In this document: positions 1 to 35,767 of the stretch, piece by piece | Layout of the letters: each line of letters begins with the position of its first letter | Position numbering within the stretch: position 1 is the first letter of the stretch | From: Plutella xylostella | Lineage: Eukaryota > Arthropoda > Insecta > Lepidoptera > Plutellidae | Assembly: GCF_932276165.1 (NCBI RefSeq) | Contig: NC_063993.1 | Location: 3,110,001-3,174,000, forward strand | Length of the DNA: 64,000 bases | Reading direction: 5' to 3' | The notes under the pieces: model-generated | Told to the model about the DNA's origin: nothing | Seen by the model: only the letters and a program-made list of their open reading frames with translations | Databases searched by the model: none | Position numbers and translations under genes: made by a program

Positions 1-1587
1 GTATATCGGCAATAACTCATTGACACCCTGTAAAATAATATTAGAATAAGAATGGATCATTTATATCTATCGCTATAATTTATACCCATCCTAATCCTAT
101 TTAAATTGTCTATCTACTGTACAGAAAACTAAATGTGAAGTGAATTACGATACCAACCGAGTGACCGAGATTCAATTAAAAATAAATAAGTAATGAAATA
201 GATAAAATTATCCCAAAACGAATAATATACAATACTCGTCAGTGATTGATTACTACAACGTTGTAAATAAACTAAATTTATTCCCTTTTCTCTAATGACA
301 TTCTTCACATCGTGTCAAAAGAGAAGATCGTCTGACGCCAATACAATATTAATTTGACTTGCACGTCCTTAAATATAAAACACAACTTTTACTTTGATAA
401 TATAATTAATAGACTACTAAACCAGTTGCAATTCACTTAAAAAAGTTTATAATGCAAAACAGGATTTATAGAATAAGTCCATTAATTGATTTCAAAGTAT
501 TATAGCGTCCTTTTATGATCGTATCATACGACCTATTTCATCTAGATACAATGGTAAATAACGAGGTATGCAAAATTATACTGGCCTTGCTGAATTTAGT
601 GTATTAACAAACACATGCTGCAAATAAATAGTTGCAAATTTATTTAGAAATGTTTTGTAATTTTTTTCTTAAGTATAAGTTATGTTTAAAAAAATAGAGA
701 ACCTAAATAAGTTACTAATAAAAGTAAGTACTAGATAAAAAGCACAGTATGTATTAACTTACAGACAGAATTATAGATGTTATACCTACACTTGATTTGG
801 ATAGTGCAATTCTGTCTACATAGAAAGTCAAGATTATTATATTTTTTGTATTTTACTACATTTTTATATTTTTATTTCGTTTTTTATGATATGACAGTTA
901 TAATCCCTCTTTGCAATACACAAAGCAAAAATCGCCTTAGGTTTAAAGTTATTAAGAGAACTAGTTACTGAACATGACTCTGATTTACCATTACATTTTA
1001 CTAATCATATTTTTTTGTCTTTTTTCTTATGCATATGCGTTTTAAAACCACTTAAACTAAAATACTATAGTAGCAGCGAAATTTTAAGTGAATATTGCAA
1101 CATTTATTATATTGCTAAAATTCATTTTAAGCTATGGTGGAGAAGTTTCCTTTACACAAATCCTTAAAGTATAACTTTTTTATTTAGTTTTTTTTAAATT
1201 ATTGTTAGTAAAACCGTCACATTATAACTTCTAGCGATGAAGCAGTCACGAAGATATTGCGATATATTAACACTCACTAGTAGCTGGTAGCATCATTAAC
1301 AATCCATTGTCCAAATGTCCACAATATCCTTAAATACCATCGTGGGATTATGTAGCATTTATATATTCTGCCATCGATGATGCACCAATTTGTACTCCAC
1401 GGTCACAGTCACATAACAAGGCCTCATCGACCAGTCTAAAGTAATGAATGATTACTATCCCTTAATAAAACACAACACAATTAAATTTACAGTCCTAGTA
1501 TTTTTTCGCATTTAAAATTCCTGTATGCTTTTGAGCTTAAAATTAAACTGGAAACTTCTCCACCGATGAACACATTTTGGTTACTAA
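1..1587. other. AT-rich 3' flank of rudhira
   Basis: No convincing coding exon, RNA gene or recognisable repeat was seen here. The sequence is strongly AT-rich with stops in all frames. The rightmost part (roughly 1100-1587) is probably the 3' UTR of the minus-strand rudhira gene. Minus-strand AATAAA hexamers can be read around 1107 and 1177, but the real cleavage site cannot be chosen from sequence alone. Confidence 0.5.
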
Positions 1588-26319
<24,732 letters not shown>

Positions 26320-26348
26320 GGCCTGGCTGAGCACAGACTTGACTGCAC

Positions 26349-28316
26349 CTGCGGGAGTGGGCCGTTAGCTAAATGTTCTGGAAGGTTTGAATTGAATCTG
26401 ACAACGCTGACTTTGCAATGGTTTAAATAAAGGAGTTTTTTTCAATCTTTAACTAATAGTCATAAATGAATTAAAAAGTGTAAGATGTTTCATATGTTGG
26501 AAATTACAAAGAATAATTGTGGCCGTAATAAACTTTTGAAGGTGTTGGCATTGTTTGTTTCTGTTGCAAAGTTAGCATTGTCAGATGATAGAAACGATAG
26601 CAACTGTTGGGGTCCACCAACCCGCACTTGGCCAGCGTGGTGGACTAGGCCTAAACCCTTCCTTCATTGGAAGAAGACCCATGCCCCAGCAGTGGGGACA
26701 TAATGGGTCGTGATGATGATGATGAGAACACATAGAGATGAAAACTGAACTTAAATTGTTGAAACTGAAATAAACTAGGTACTTTGACTCTTATATTACT
26801 TTATCTTTGCTCTATCTCACCATTTTATCAAGTCCTCTAGATGCAACCTGCATTCTACTGTGTAATAAGTATAGCAAAAGTTCATAAATAATACAAAACA
26901 AAATTAATATTCATACATTCTAATTGTATGATAAATTGATTGAATGAATGATTAATTTATTATTTTCAAGGTTGTTGCTAAGTTGATATTTGCTATGATT
27001 TTAGTGGTTCTATTCTGACTATTAAAAAATCTTTATGAAATTTTATGCATTATTTTAAAGTTATAAACAGGGGTTCTTAAAATAGAAACCAACAGCTACA
27101 TATTTGTTAAAACCTCTATGTATAGTAATTACATACTACCACAAAATAGTTAAACCACTTCTAACAACTATTTAAATAAATATTTGATGATGCATAAGGT
27201 ACTGTATTGTAAATATTCTGTGTACAGTAAAAAATACAGAAGAACCCAAAATAACAACACAAAATATATGTAGCTAAACTTTAAAATTGGCTAGGTGAAG
27301 ATAACTCTTATCACCTATCACTACCATAAACAACACTTGTAGGCTGTTATCAAAGTATGGATTGTATTTGACTGTGACCATGAATCTGTTTATACCTAAA
27401 TATATTTTTCAAGAAAACAACATCATGGAAAATTGCAAAACAATAGAACTTAATTTCTGATAGATAACAGGAATGTTCTTATTAAAATGCTGATGGAATA
27501 CTATTACTATAATTAGTTTATAAGTTAGTTAAATGTGTATATCATAAAAAAATATAATAATCTGCAGCAAAGGAATAGTAAAGTTCATACATACAATTGG
27601 AATAAATATAATACTTGTAATAAAAAAAATATGTAGGTACTTAGGTTTTTAATATTGTGTATCCAGTGTGTCTCAGAAATATCAATTATCAAAACTTATT
27701 CAGAATATTCTGTACAGAGAATGATTATTATTTGCTGCCAAAAATAAATTAAGGATTAAAATGATAAAAACACAAATGCATTGTGCAAAGCAATTGCACT
27801 TTCAAAATCAAGTTTTAGAACACAGAGGTCAAACTACTGCAATGCATTTTAGCCCTTATTGCATATACAATTAGAGCTAACACAGTTAGGGAGGAGCCAA
27901 CTGTAGATTCAATATTGATCATTTTATATTATATTTATAACAAAAGCTTATGAAATAGTTTCATGTTTAGAATTTGATATTATTGATTTAAAGCAACACT
28001 CGTATTACATAATAATTGATAGCAAAACAAAATAAGATAATATTTTTTTAACAAACCTTAGAAGTGCAATATTTCTCTAACTACCTGTGATCTATACGTA
28101 AAAATAACTGAAGGGGAAATAAAATAATACTACGATAACAAACTAACAGCTGTAGTGCAACAACATTGCAAACATCTATAGTAGGTATTGATATGGTTCG
28201 AGGACAAAGGAAATCGATGTCAACTTCTATCCCTTGAAAACGTAAATTAACACCACCTCTATCACTACGTAGCTTGATCTAAATGCGTATTTAATAATTG
28301 AAAATCCGTAGCTCAC
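26349..28316 (-). other. AT-rich presumed 5' UTR intron of rudhira with a retroposon remnant
   Basis: An acceptor (cccgcag) just upstream of the first coding exon implies a 5' UTR intron here. About 26598-26722 is a plus-strand retroposon 3' end (CCACCAACCCGCA, then GCCCCAGCAGTGGGGACATA and a (GAT)n tail). The remaining 26.75-28.3 kb is AT-rich with no recognisable feature. Confidence 0.5.
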
Positions 28317-28450
28317 CTTGTTTACGTAAACAATTCTCATTTTAGTTCCATTTTTGAATAATACATAACTGCGTCGTTTGTACTTGGCAGTTGAAAACAA
28401 TGACGTCACACAGATTTTAAAGATACAAATCAAACATAACTTTTCATGCA
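28317..28450 (-). promoter_or_regulatory. Possible rudhira first exon and promoter with a CRE site
   Basis: A good donor (AACAAG then GTGAGC, minus strand, at about 28316) would end a non-coding first exon. A perfect cAMP-response element TGACGTCA lies at 28401-28408. The transcription start is not identifiable, and the exon is inferred only from the need for a donor upstream of 26349. Confidence 0.35.
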
Positions 28451-29469
28451 CTCACTCAACTGTTTTGATTAAAACTTAATACTTATTCATAAATAGTTTG
28501 GGAATAAATTAAAATTTATTTACAAAATATACAACTATGAAAACAGATGTGAATGACAATAACCGAGAGACTACTTTGTTTTTTTTGTTGGTGTGTTGGT
28601 GTGCGTTTGTGGTGATTTGTTTCCTATGCGTGTGTGTATGAATTCTGAATGTGTACTGATAAGTACACACACAGATATATTTTTACGGCTGCGTTCATTT
28701 ATTTCATCATATTTTGTGGAAAGTGAAAAATGTCTGCTAGTTTTTTTTATTATTATAATGTAAAAAAGATATTGCTTGTATAGAGTATAGTCAAAAAACT
28801 CAATGAACAAGAATTTGCCATCTTTTTCGTGTCCAACATGATTTTTCTAATCTTCAGGGTATTTGAGCTAGTGGTGGGAAAAACGGCTACATTTTGATAA
28901 CACGCTACAGACGCTATGTTACACATTTATAGCAGGTTATTTAATCCGCTACGTTATAACGATATTGAAGAGCAAAAAAAAAATTGATGAAAAAAAAAAA
29001 TTATGAAAAAAAAAATTGATGAAAAAACCAATGAACTTTCCTTCATACTTTACAGGCTTAGGACTGTCTATAATGGCACATCACTGTTTCCATAATGGTA
29101 CATCACTGTTTCTCTTAATTTTTATGGATTATTGTCAAACGTTCTTTAATTGCAATAATAACTATTTACACAAAACACTTTAAAACCACAAAGTAATATC
29201 CTTTCAATGTTTCATCCACTTACGAAAACACACGTAAAGTAAAGATAGGTAAATTGTCCAGTCAAAGTTCAATCACACACAATCACAAAACATTTAAAAT
29301 ACGAAATTGTCCTCAGAACCAAATTGTCCGTTAGAAAGTATACCTATTTACACTTACACAAACACTATTTATTTTCAATTTTACACTAAACCTAAATAAA
29401 CACTATAATTATTTTAATACGTTACTATTTAAACTATTTATTATTATGTAGGTAAATTTACAAATATTT
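28451..29469. other. Intergenic AT-rich DNA, no gene seen
   Basis: AT-rich sequence between the divergent rudhira and sulfatase genes. A-rich runs with AATTGATGAAAA repeats lie near 28975-29030. Nothing else recognisable. Confidence 0.4.
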
Positions 29470-29870
29470 ATTTACAGCACGCAAATGCAACAAAACAAAC
29501 AACGCGATCGTAATTCGTAACGTTGCGCGAGGCACAATTAGCATAGCGGCCACCCGTGGCCGTTGCCAAATCGCGACTGCGGAGCTAATTTCAGCAGATA
29601 GCGGAGCGCTATTGCGTAGTGAAGCTTGCAGCTTCGCAGCGTCTCGCTCTCTCACACGCGAGTCGCGCGACGTTGCACCGTTGAGAGAGCGAGACGCTAC
29701 AAAGCAAGTGAATATCGCCTGCGCGGTTATCGCGCGCCACGTCTCGCGGCTGCGAGAAATATTTCTAGCAGTAGCGTCGTGGCAACGGCCGCGGGCAGAC
29801 GCTGTCCAATTTTGCGAGCTAAGATCGCGAGGGCGCGTCGCGTTATAATTATAGCAGCATTTGCGCGTTC
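29470..29870. repeat. GC-rich inverted-repeat island between divergent genes
   Basis: About 400 bp of CG-rich sequence in an AT-rich intergenic region. A perfect 17-bp inverted pair, AGCGTCTCGCTCTCTCA (29638-29654) and its inverse (29682-29698), lies at the centre. Looser pairing of the outer parts (GCGCAAATGC-like ends, GGCAACGG/CCGTTGCC) suggests a decayed foldback transposon, though a CpG-rich promoter island is possible. Confidence 0.55.
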
Positions 29871-30026
29871 ATAAAGCGAATGCTATTCGTTGCGGGCAAA
29901 TCACTTGCTATGTTTTTTAGCTATATGTTATATTAACCTCCACTAATTTGAGCATTGGCGAACGCGAACGGTGGTGAAAGTTATATTTACTTCATTCGGT
30001 CACTCAACCATTTTTGACTTCTTTTT

Positions 30027-31991
30027 ATGGTTGTTGGAAGTCCTGCAATGAAAATTAAATATAGCTATTTGGAATATTTATTAATATTTTTTGGTTTCGT
30101 ATTAAACAAATGTTTTGGTAACAAATACAATGTTTTGTTTGTTGTTATTGATGATCTGCGCCCTCTGGCGGATCAAAATGTGCATCTGCCCAATATATAT
30201 AAATTGGCGCGAAAAGGGCTGAATTTCAAATCTGTTTTCGCACAAGTGAGTATACCTACTTACATGATACTTACTTACTATTTTTTATACACGTATCGAT
30301 ATTCATTTCATTATATACTAAAAAATTAAGTATTTTATTTCAGCAATCACTTTGTGCTCCCAGTAGAAATTCTATGTTAACTGGGCGCCGTCCAGATAGT
30401 TTACAATTGTACGACTTCTATAGTTACTGGCGTGATACTGTCGGTAACTATACCACAATACCGCAGTTTTTCAAAGAAAAAGGTTATGATACTTACTCTG
30501 TTGGTAAAATTTTCCATCCTGGAAAAAGTTCTAACTATACTGACGATTATCCATTTAGTTGGTCGACTCGTCCTTATCATCCGCCAACTGAAATGTTTAA
30601 AGACGATGCTGTCTGTAAAGATAGACACACAAAGAAGTTTCAGAAGAATTTAATTTGCCCAGTAAACGTGCATCAACAACCTGGAAACACATTACCAGAT
30701 CTGCAATCTTTGGAATATGCTATCAATATCTTGAAACGAAACCTTAGTGAATCAAAGCCTGTATTTCTGGCTATTGGTTTTCACAAGCCTCATATTCCTC
30801 TAAAATTCCCCAAAGAATACTTAGGTAAGTTCCCCTTATTATTATTTTTTCGAACTATGGGATGATATCAAAGTTTTGATACTTATAATTATTATGTAAA
30901 TATGCTAAATTTTTGGTTTAAGTACATGCAGCCACGCGTGTCTTTAATCTATAGATTCTAGATTTTGTGATTGTTAGCATCCAGATTGATACCTACTAAT
31001 TGGTAACTATACATACTTACTATTGTGTACATTACCTATCTAATTAAATTTTACGTCATTTTCAGCTGCAATACCGCTACAAAACGTGACACTGCCAACA
31101 GTCCCCTATATGCCGCAAGGGATGCCTGTAGTCTCCTGGCATCCTTGGACTGATGTAAGAGATCGGGATGACATAAACAGGCTAAACATTACATTCCCAT
31201 TTGGAACAATGCCAAACAAATGGTCTAGGAAAATCAAACAAAGTTACATAGCTGCTGCCTTGTATATTGACGATCTAATAGGAATACTAATGAGCTATGT
31301 AGATACTAGGAACACTATTGTAGTCTTGACTAGTGACCATGGTTAGTCTAATATGTAACCTAACATTATCAATGTCGCCTGTAATACTTTAAGTGCCTTA
31401 ATTAAAAATAAATTACATTTTTCAGGCTGGTCCCTGGGAGAAAATGGTCTATGGGCTAAATACAGTAACTTTGATGTGGCCTTAAGAGTGCCTTTAGTTA
31501 TAAATGCCCCTGGAATCGAACCTAAAGAGATAACAGTACCTGTTGAATTAATAGATATATTTCCGACACTAGTGGACATAGCTTTTGGTGATGAAAATAT
31601 ACCGAAATGTCGTGATTCAGAAGACAAAAATGAGCTATGTTTTGAAGGAAAAAGTTTGCTACCCCTAATTGATGATGATCAATCGCCCGGTGATTATGTA
31701 GCAATAAGCCAGTATCCTAGACCTAGTGTTTACCCTGAAAAAAATTCAGACAAACCTAGACTTAAAGATATAAAAATTATGGGATATAGTATAAGAACGA
31801 CAACTCTCAGATATACGGAATGGATTTCATTTAATAGTACATGTTTTCATAAAAACTGGAAAAACAATTATGGAATAGAATTGTACAATCATACAACGGA
31901 TCCAACGGAATCTAAAAACTTGTATTTAGACCCTTATTATCTAGACACTAGAAAAGAACTCTCAGCTTTGCTGAGGACTAAGGTAGGATGA
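30027..31991 (+). CDS. Ids: Iduronate 2-sulfatase, 4 exons
   Basis: Lysosomal sulfatase that removes the 2-O-sulfate from iduronate in heparan and dermatan sulfate. Exons 30027-30245, 30344-30824, 31066-31341 and 31426-31991 join in phase to give 513 aa. Features in order: hydrophobic signal peptide; metal-binding VVIDDLRPL; the sulfatase signature CAPSRNSMLTGRRPD, whose Cys becomes formylglycine; IGFHKPHIP; LTSDHGWSLGENGLWAKYSN, with Asp-His metal ligands and the IDS-type WAKYSNFDV; and SQYPRPS and LKDIKIMGYSIRT, both hallmarks of IDS among sulfatases. Several N-x-S/T sites fit glycosylation. The ATG at 30048 (MKIKYSYLEYLL) would give a more typical signal peptide and may be the true start (506 aa). 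The gene is divergent from rudhira and convergent with the next one. Confidence 0.93.
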
Positions 31992-32825
31992 TATCATACC
32001 TAAACAGTAAATATTTTTTATTCACATGTGAATAATTATGCTTATGTTACATACTTTTAAATATACAGGTTGTACCTAAAAGCCAGTGTCCAGCGGTGAC
32101 ACTAGGCCTACTAGGAAACTGTAGGTACATGTGCGTCTTAGGACTTCGCTTGACACTACATTTTATCACCTATTTTGTATACCTATTTCAAATGCATTGT
32201 GACTTTCCCTATTGTTTTTAAAAATGAAATACATACGTGTAGGTACAACGCGTAAAAATAAATAAACAATATGAAACGACATACAATGAAATGGCAGACT
32301 CATAATATCTCACTCTATTTGTAGGAGTATCAACATTCCGTTCTACTCCCACATAATTATTTATGTTACGTGTGCAATTTTCATAATGTTTCTTTATGTG
32401 AGCGTGTTTTCTATTATACAACATACACTACATAGTAAATATCAGCACTAGAACTAGCAGATACATTATATAAATTAATTATATTATAATGTTATCAATT
32501 TTACTGTACTCACACACTGTCGTAAGCATGAAACAGTTTTAGTCTAAACAATATTTACATTATTATACATCACATTTTACACCTATAGTTGGGCTTCCTT
32601 ATTCCGAAACCAACATAAATAACTAATATTAGTTATGGACATTATATTTAATTAATTATGCAGGAATTACTTAAATAAACGTTGACTGTAAATAAACAAT
32701 AATTCAAATGGATATTGCATGTATCTTTTAAAACATAGTTTTTTTTACATCAAATACACTACAGCTACAGGCCATGTAATTCGTATTTGCATATATTTAA
32801 AACGCTACACTTACATAAAAAAAAT
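31992..32825. other. Intergenic region between convergent genes
   Basis: Holds the 3' UTRs of the sulfatase (plus) and the GDP-fucose transporter (minus). A plus-strand AATAAA near 32262 is a possible poly(A) signal for the sulfatase. No ORF or repeat recognised. Confidence 0.4.
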
Positions 32826-34965
32826 CTAAATCAAACTCTTTTCGTCTTCAGGTACTATTCTCCTAGAATTTACCTGCATTTCGACTTGCTTAAATCTGGC
32901 GTAAAGTGCACTAGATAACAGAACCATGATATTAGAGCTCCACCATAATACACTCTTCGATTCACTGTACCACTGAGTGGCAATCACAGTTTGCGCACAC
33001 GCTTTGGCCGTCCCTGATATATTATGCGTCAACGGCGATGTCACCTACAAAAGAAAAATATTGTAATTTTAAAAACACAATTAGTTAATTTATACATGAA
33101 GGAGTGTTGATAGTGCAGTCAAATATCACACCAAAAAACTACATATTGTGGGATATAAGCCCGCATATCTCGCACAGATTTCACAACAGAAATGCGGGCT
33201 TAAATCCCACAATATGTAGGTATGCTACATAAAATATGACATCTAGATATGTAAATGCGCTACATGCCTAGATTAGTACATATATTTTGTTATATAAACA
33301 ATATAATATATACAGAGTGTTGCAAAAAAGGTATACTAAGCTGAAACTGCTGCACATGTAGGTTTCGGCTTAGTATACCCTTTTTGCAACACTCTGTAAT
33401 AATGTGGAGTTGTGGACCAATTGGAAAGATTAAGTGGATGTGCACAAAGATTCTAGATTTATCATTTTAATACATATGTAAAAAAAAATATTCCACAAAG
33501 TTGTTTACAGTAACAGGTGGAAGAACTCACCACAACAAGAATTAGAATAATTAATTGATATGGAAACAAACCTGTATCTGTAGAGAAGTAAAGTATCCAA
33601 TGGCAAAACCACAAATGCCTCCAGTCACCATCTGAACCCAAAACATTGTAGAATCAAAGTGGCCATAGTTCCATATAGCCGTATATTCTCCATTCAAGAT
33701 TATGAATGGTATGAATAATATTATTGAATAAGCATTATTGTAGTATGATAGCAACCAGACCTCTTGGTTGACAAAAGGGAGAGCTCTCTTTGTGTAAATG
33801 GAGTACAAAGATAGCGTTAGTGAGCCAATTACTCCATAAATTGTGCCCACAAGGGAAAAAGAGCCTGAAAAAAAGTTTTTTTTGTTAGAATAATTAGCCT
33901 TTTGTTCTAATAAAATTAAATAAATAAATGTGGACAACTCACCTAGCAGACTTTCTTGGTCAACACCAAGAAAGAAGCCCAGAATAATAAATGCACAGCA
34001 TAAAATGCACCTCTTGGAAGTGACTTGCTTCAGCAGTAGCCAACTCAATGCAACATTGAACACAGTAGTCAGAGATCTACCAATGTAGTAGAAGGACACT
34101 CCCACATACTTGAGACACAAGTTGTTACTTGCTATCATTACTGTGAATAGAATGGATACAGGAACTATCTGAAAAGTAAAAGAGTAAGTACTTAAAACAA
34201 TGATATTATGAGTTTTAGGCTTGGTTGTAAGGAAAGTACCTATTGTAACTTTAGAATTTATAAGGTTATTCAAAATTTATTCTTAAAAATTATAAGTAGG
34301 TACCTGATCATGAAGAAGAGTTACTTACAAACTTTTTATTTCAGTTTAATTTCTATAATGTGGACAACTTTTGGTTTTGCTGTTACTTACTTTTATGAAT
34401 GTCTCTTTATTCCATGGTGTTCCTTTAGGGAACACAAAAATGCCTTTGATCCCTCCTGTCTTGCTCAAGCAGAAACATATTGTGAAGGACACAATACATT
34501 GAAACCATGTAATAAAGAGTGGCGCCTCAAGGTTCACTGATGCACCACTTAATAAATACTTGTTCACAAAAACTGTGACTATGGAAACTATCCTGGAAAA
34601 AATAATTCAGTGTTCTCAAACATTACAGTGTTATAATATTTATGAGGTATGTTTTATAGAAAACATGAATAGTCACGAGACTCATACACTCTGTTGTCGA
34701 CCCTCCTCCTCTAACCACTACTACTTACAAGCATACTTGCCTACCTTAACAATTTTTATTACCAATAAAATTATTATGAAAATGTCGTGATGGCAAAATT
34801 GACAAAGTTTTGAGGTTGCCGTAAAATATAAAATTTTGCATACACTTACCAGTAACAAGACACAACAACAAATATTTTGATGTATCTGGAACACAATTCG
34901 GATTTACGGTCCTTCATTTTCGACTCCAAAGTATTTTCTTTACATTTACCAGTTATAGGCGTCAT
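32826..34965 (-). CDS. GDP-fucose transporter (SLC35C1-type), 5 exons
   Basis: Golgi nucleotide-sugar antiporter supplying GDP-fucose for fucosylation of glycoproteins such as Notch. Exons 34965-34850, 34592-34391, 34168-33943, 33864-33572 and 33044-32826 join in phase to give 351 aa. The hydrophobic profile fits about ten membrane segments. Hallmarks are VFVNKYLLSG after the first segment, NNLCLKYVGVSFYYIGRSLT, TTVFNVALSWLLLKQ, GFFLGVDQES, YNNAYSIILFIPF, GGICGFAIGYFTSLQIQ and LTHNISGTAKACAQTV, all close to the vertebrate transporter. The start MTPITGK at 34965 is the first ATG in phase with a good donor. The last intron holds a hairpin and a small MITE. The gene is head-to-head with PGRMC. 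Confidence 0.92.
33139..33219. repeat. Near-perfect 28-bp hairpin (81 nt)
   Basis: The arm beginning CTACATATTGTGGGAT (33139-33166) and the inverse arm ending ATCCCACAATATGTAG (33192-33219) pair at 27 of 28 positions around a 25-nt loop. It lies in the last intron of the GDP-fucose transporter. It is either a tiny MITE or a small-RNA precursor-like hairpin. Confidence 0.7.
33313..33396. mobile_element. Foldback MITE of the CAGAGTGTTGCAAAAA family
   Basis: CAGAGTGTTGCAAAAA (33313-33328) and TTTTTGCAACACTCTG (33381-33396) are exact inverses. The interior is also palindromic (GTATACTAAG/CTTAGTATAC). TA flanks both sides. Related fragments occur at about 15285-15350, 20083-20150 and, more diverged, 41150-41255. 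Confidence 0.75.
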
Positions 34966-35767
34966 GTAAATAATTTTTAGTTTTCCATTTCAATCACTGC
35001 AAAAGTTTTAATCAGTAGGTATAAGGTAATCGTATCGATTGATACTTCAATCAAGATTATTACAAAATGATATCGTTACTGTTACAACTTACAAGTATTT
35101 AAGTACCTATTTAAACTAATTTAAATTTTATAATAAAAAATAAAGTGCCGACCGATTATTGATAATACTCCTCTCTCTATTTATTTTCTTTATTAAAATA
35201 CGATATGTTGTATCTCTTTCTCGCAATCTATGTTTATGACATCAACTGTCAGAATGACAATCCTGAAAAATAATACCACAGATTATTTTTGTAGAATGAT
35301 ATTGAACGAACTCGTGCTTGCTAAAATCGGAACTATTTATAGTCTGAATCGAGCTATAGTTGGCTTGTGTTGTGGCATGTTTGCGGTGCGGCAGCGGCAG
35401 GGCCAAGTCCAAAGTACTCTTTCAAAATAGTCCTTGCTCCACTGCTCCATTACCTACTCTGTGCCTGCTCCAGGGACTACGGACATGCATGCCTCCAAAA
35501 TGCTCCATAAAATAAACGCAATATTATTTCGTCGTCAATTTTGGAACGCAGTTTTTCAGAATATCTTTAGTCTGTGGTGTTTTTTTCTTCTGTGGACTGT
35601 GGCTCTGTGGGCGCGCCGAGCGCTGACGTCACGTCAGTGAGTAAAATAATCACATTCAGTTTTTTAAGCATTTGCATACAAATTCCGAAGCAGAATAATT
35701 GTGCATTTTTATGAAGCGGTGAAACAGTGCACACTATCGGTGTTAACGCCCGGCTTGCGATATAAAA
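34966..35767. promoter_or_regulatory. Shared upstream region of GDP-fucose transporter and PGRMC
   Basis: About 800 bp separate the two divergent start codons, so both promoters must lie here. Near the PGRMC side a GC-rich block holds TGACGTCA at 35624-35631, overlapping a second half-site (TGACGTCACGTCAG). No TATA box is obvious. The ORFs in this stretch are short and look spurious. Confidence 0.45.

Noticed and set aside
777..971. 64-aa plus-strand ORF
   Set aside because: AT-rich hydrophobic frame with no motif, no splice context and no conserved features.
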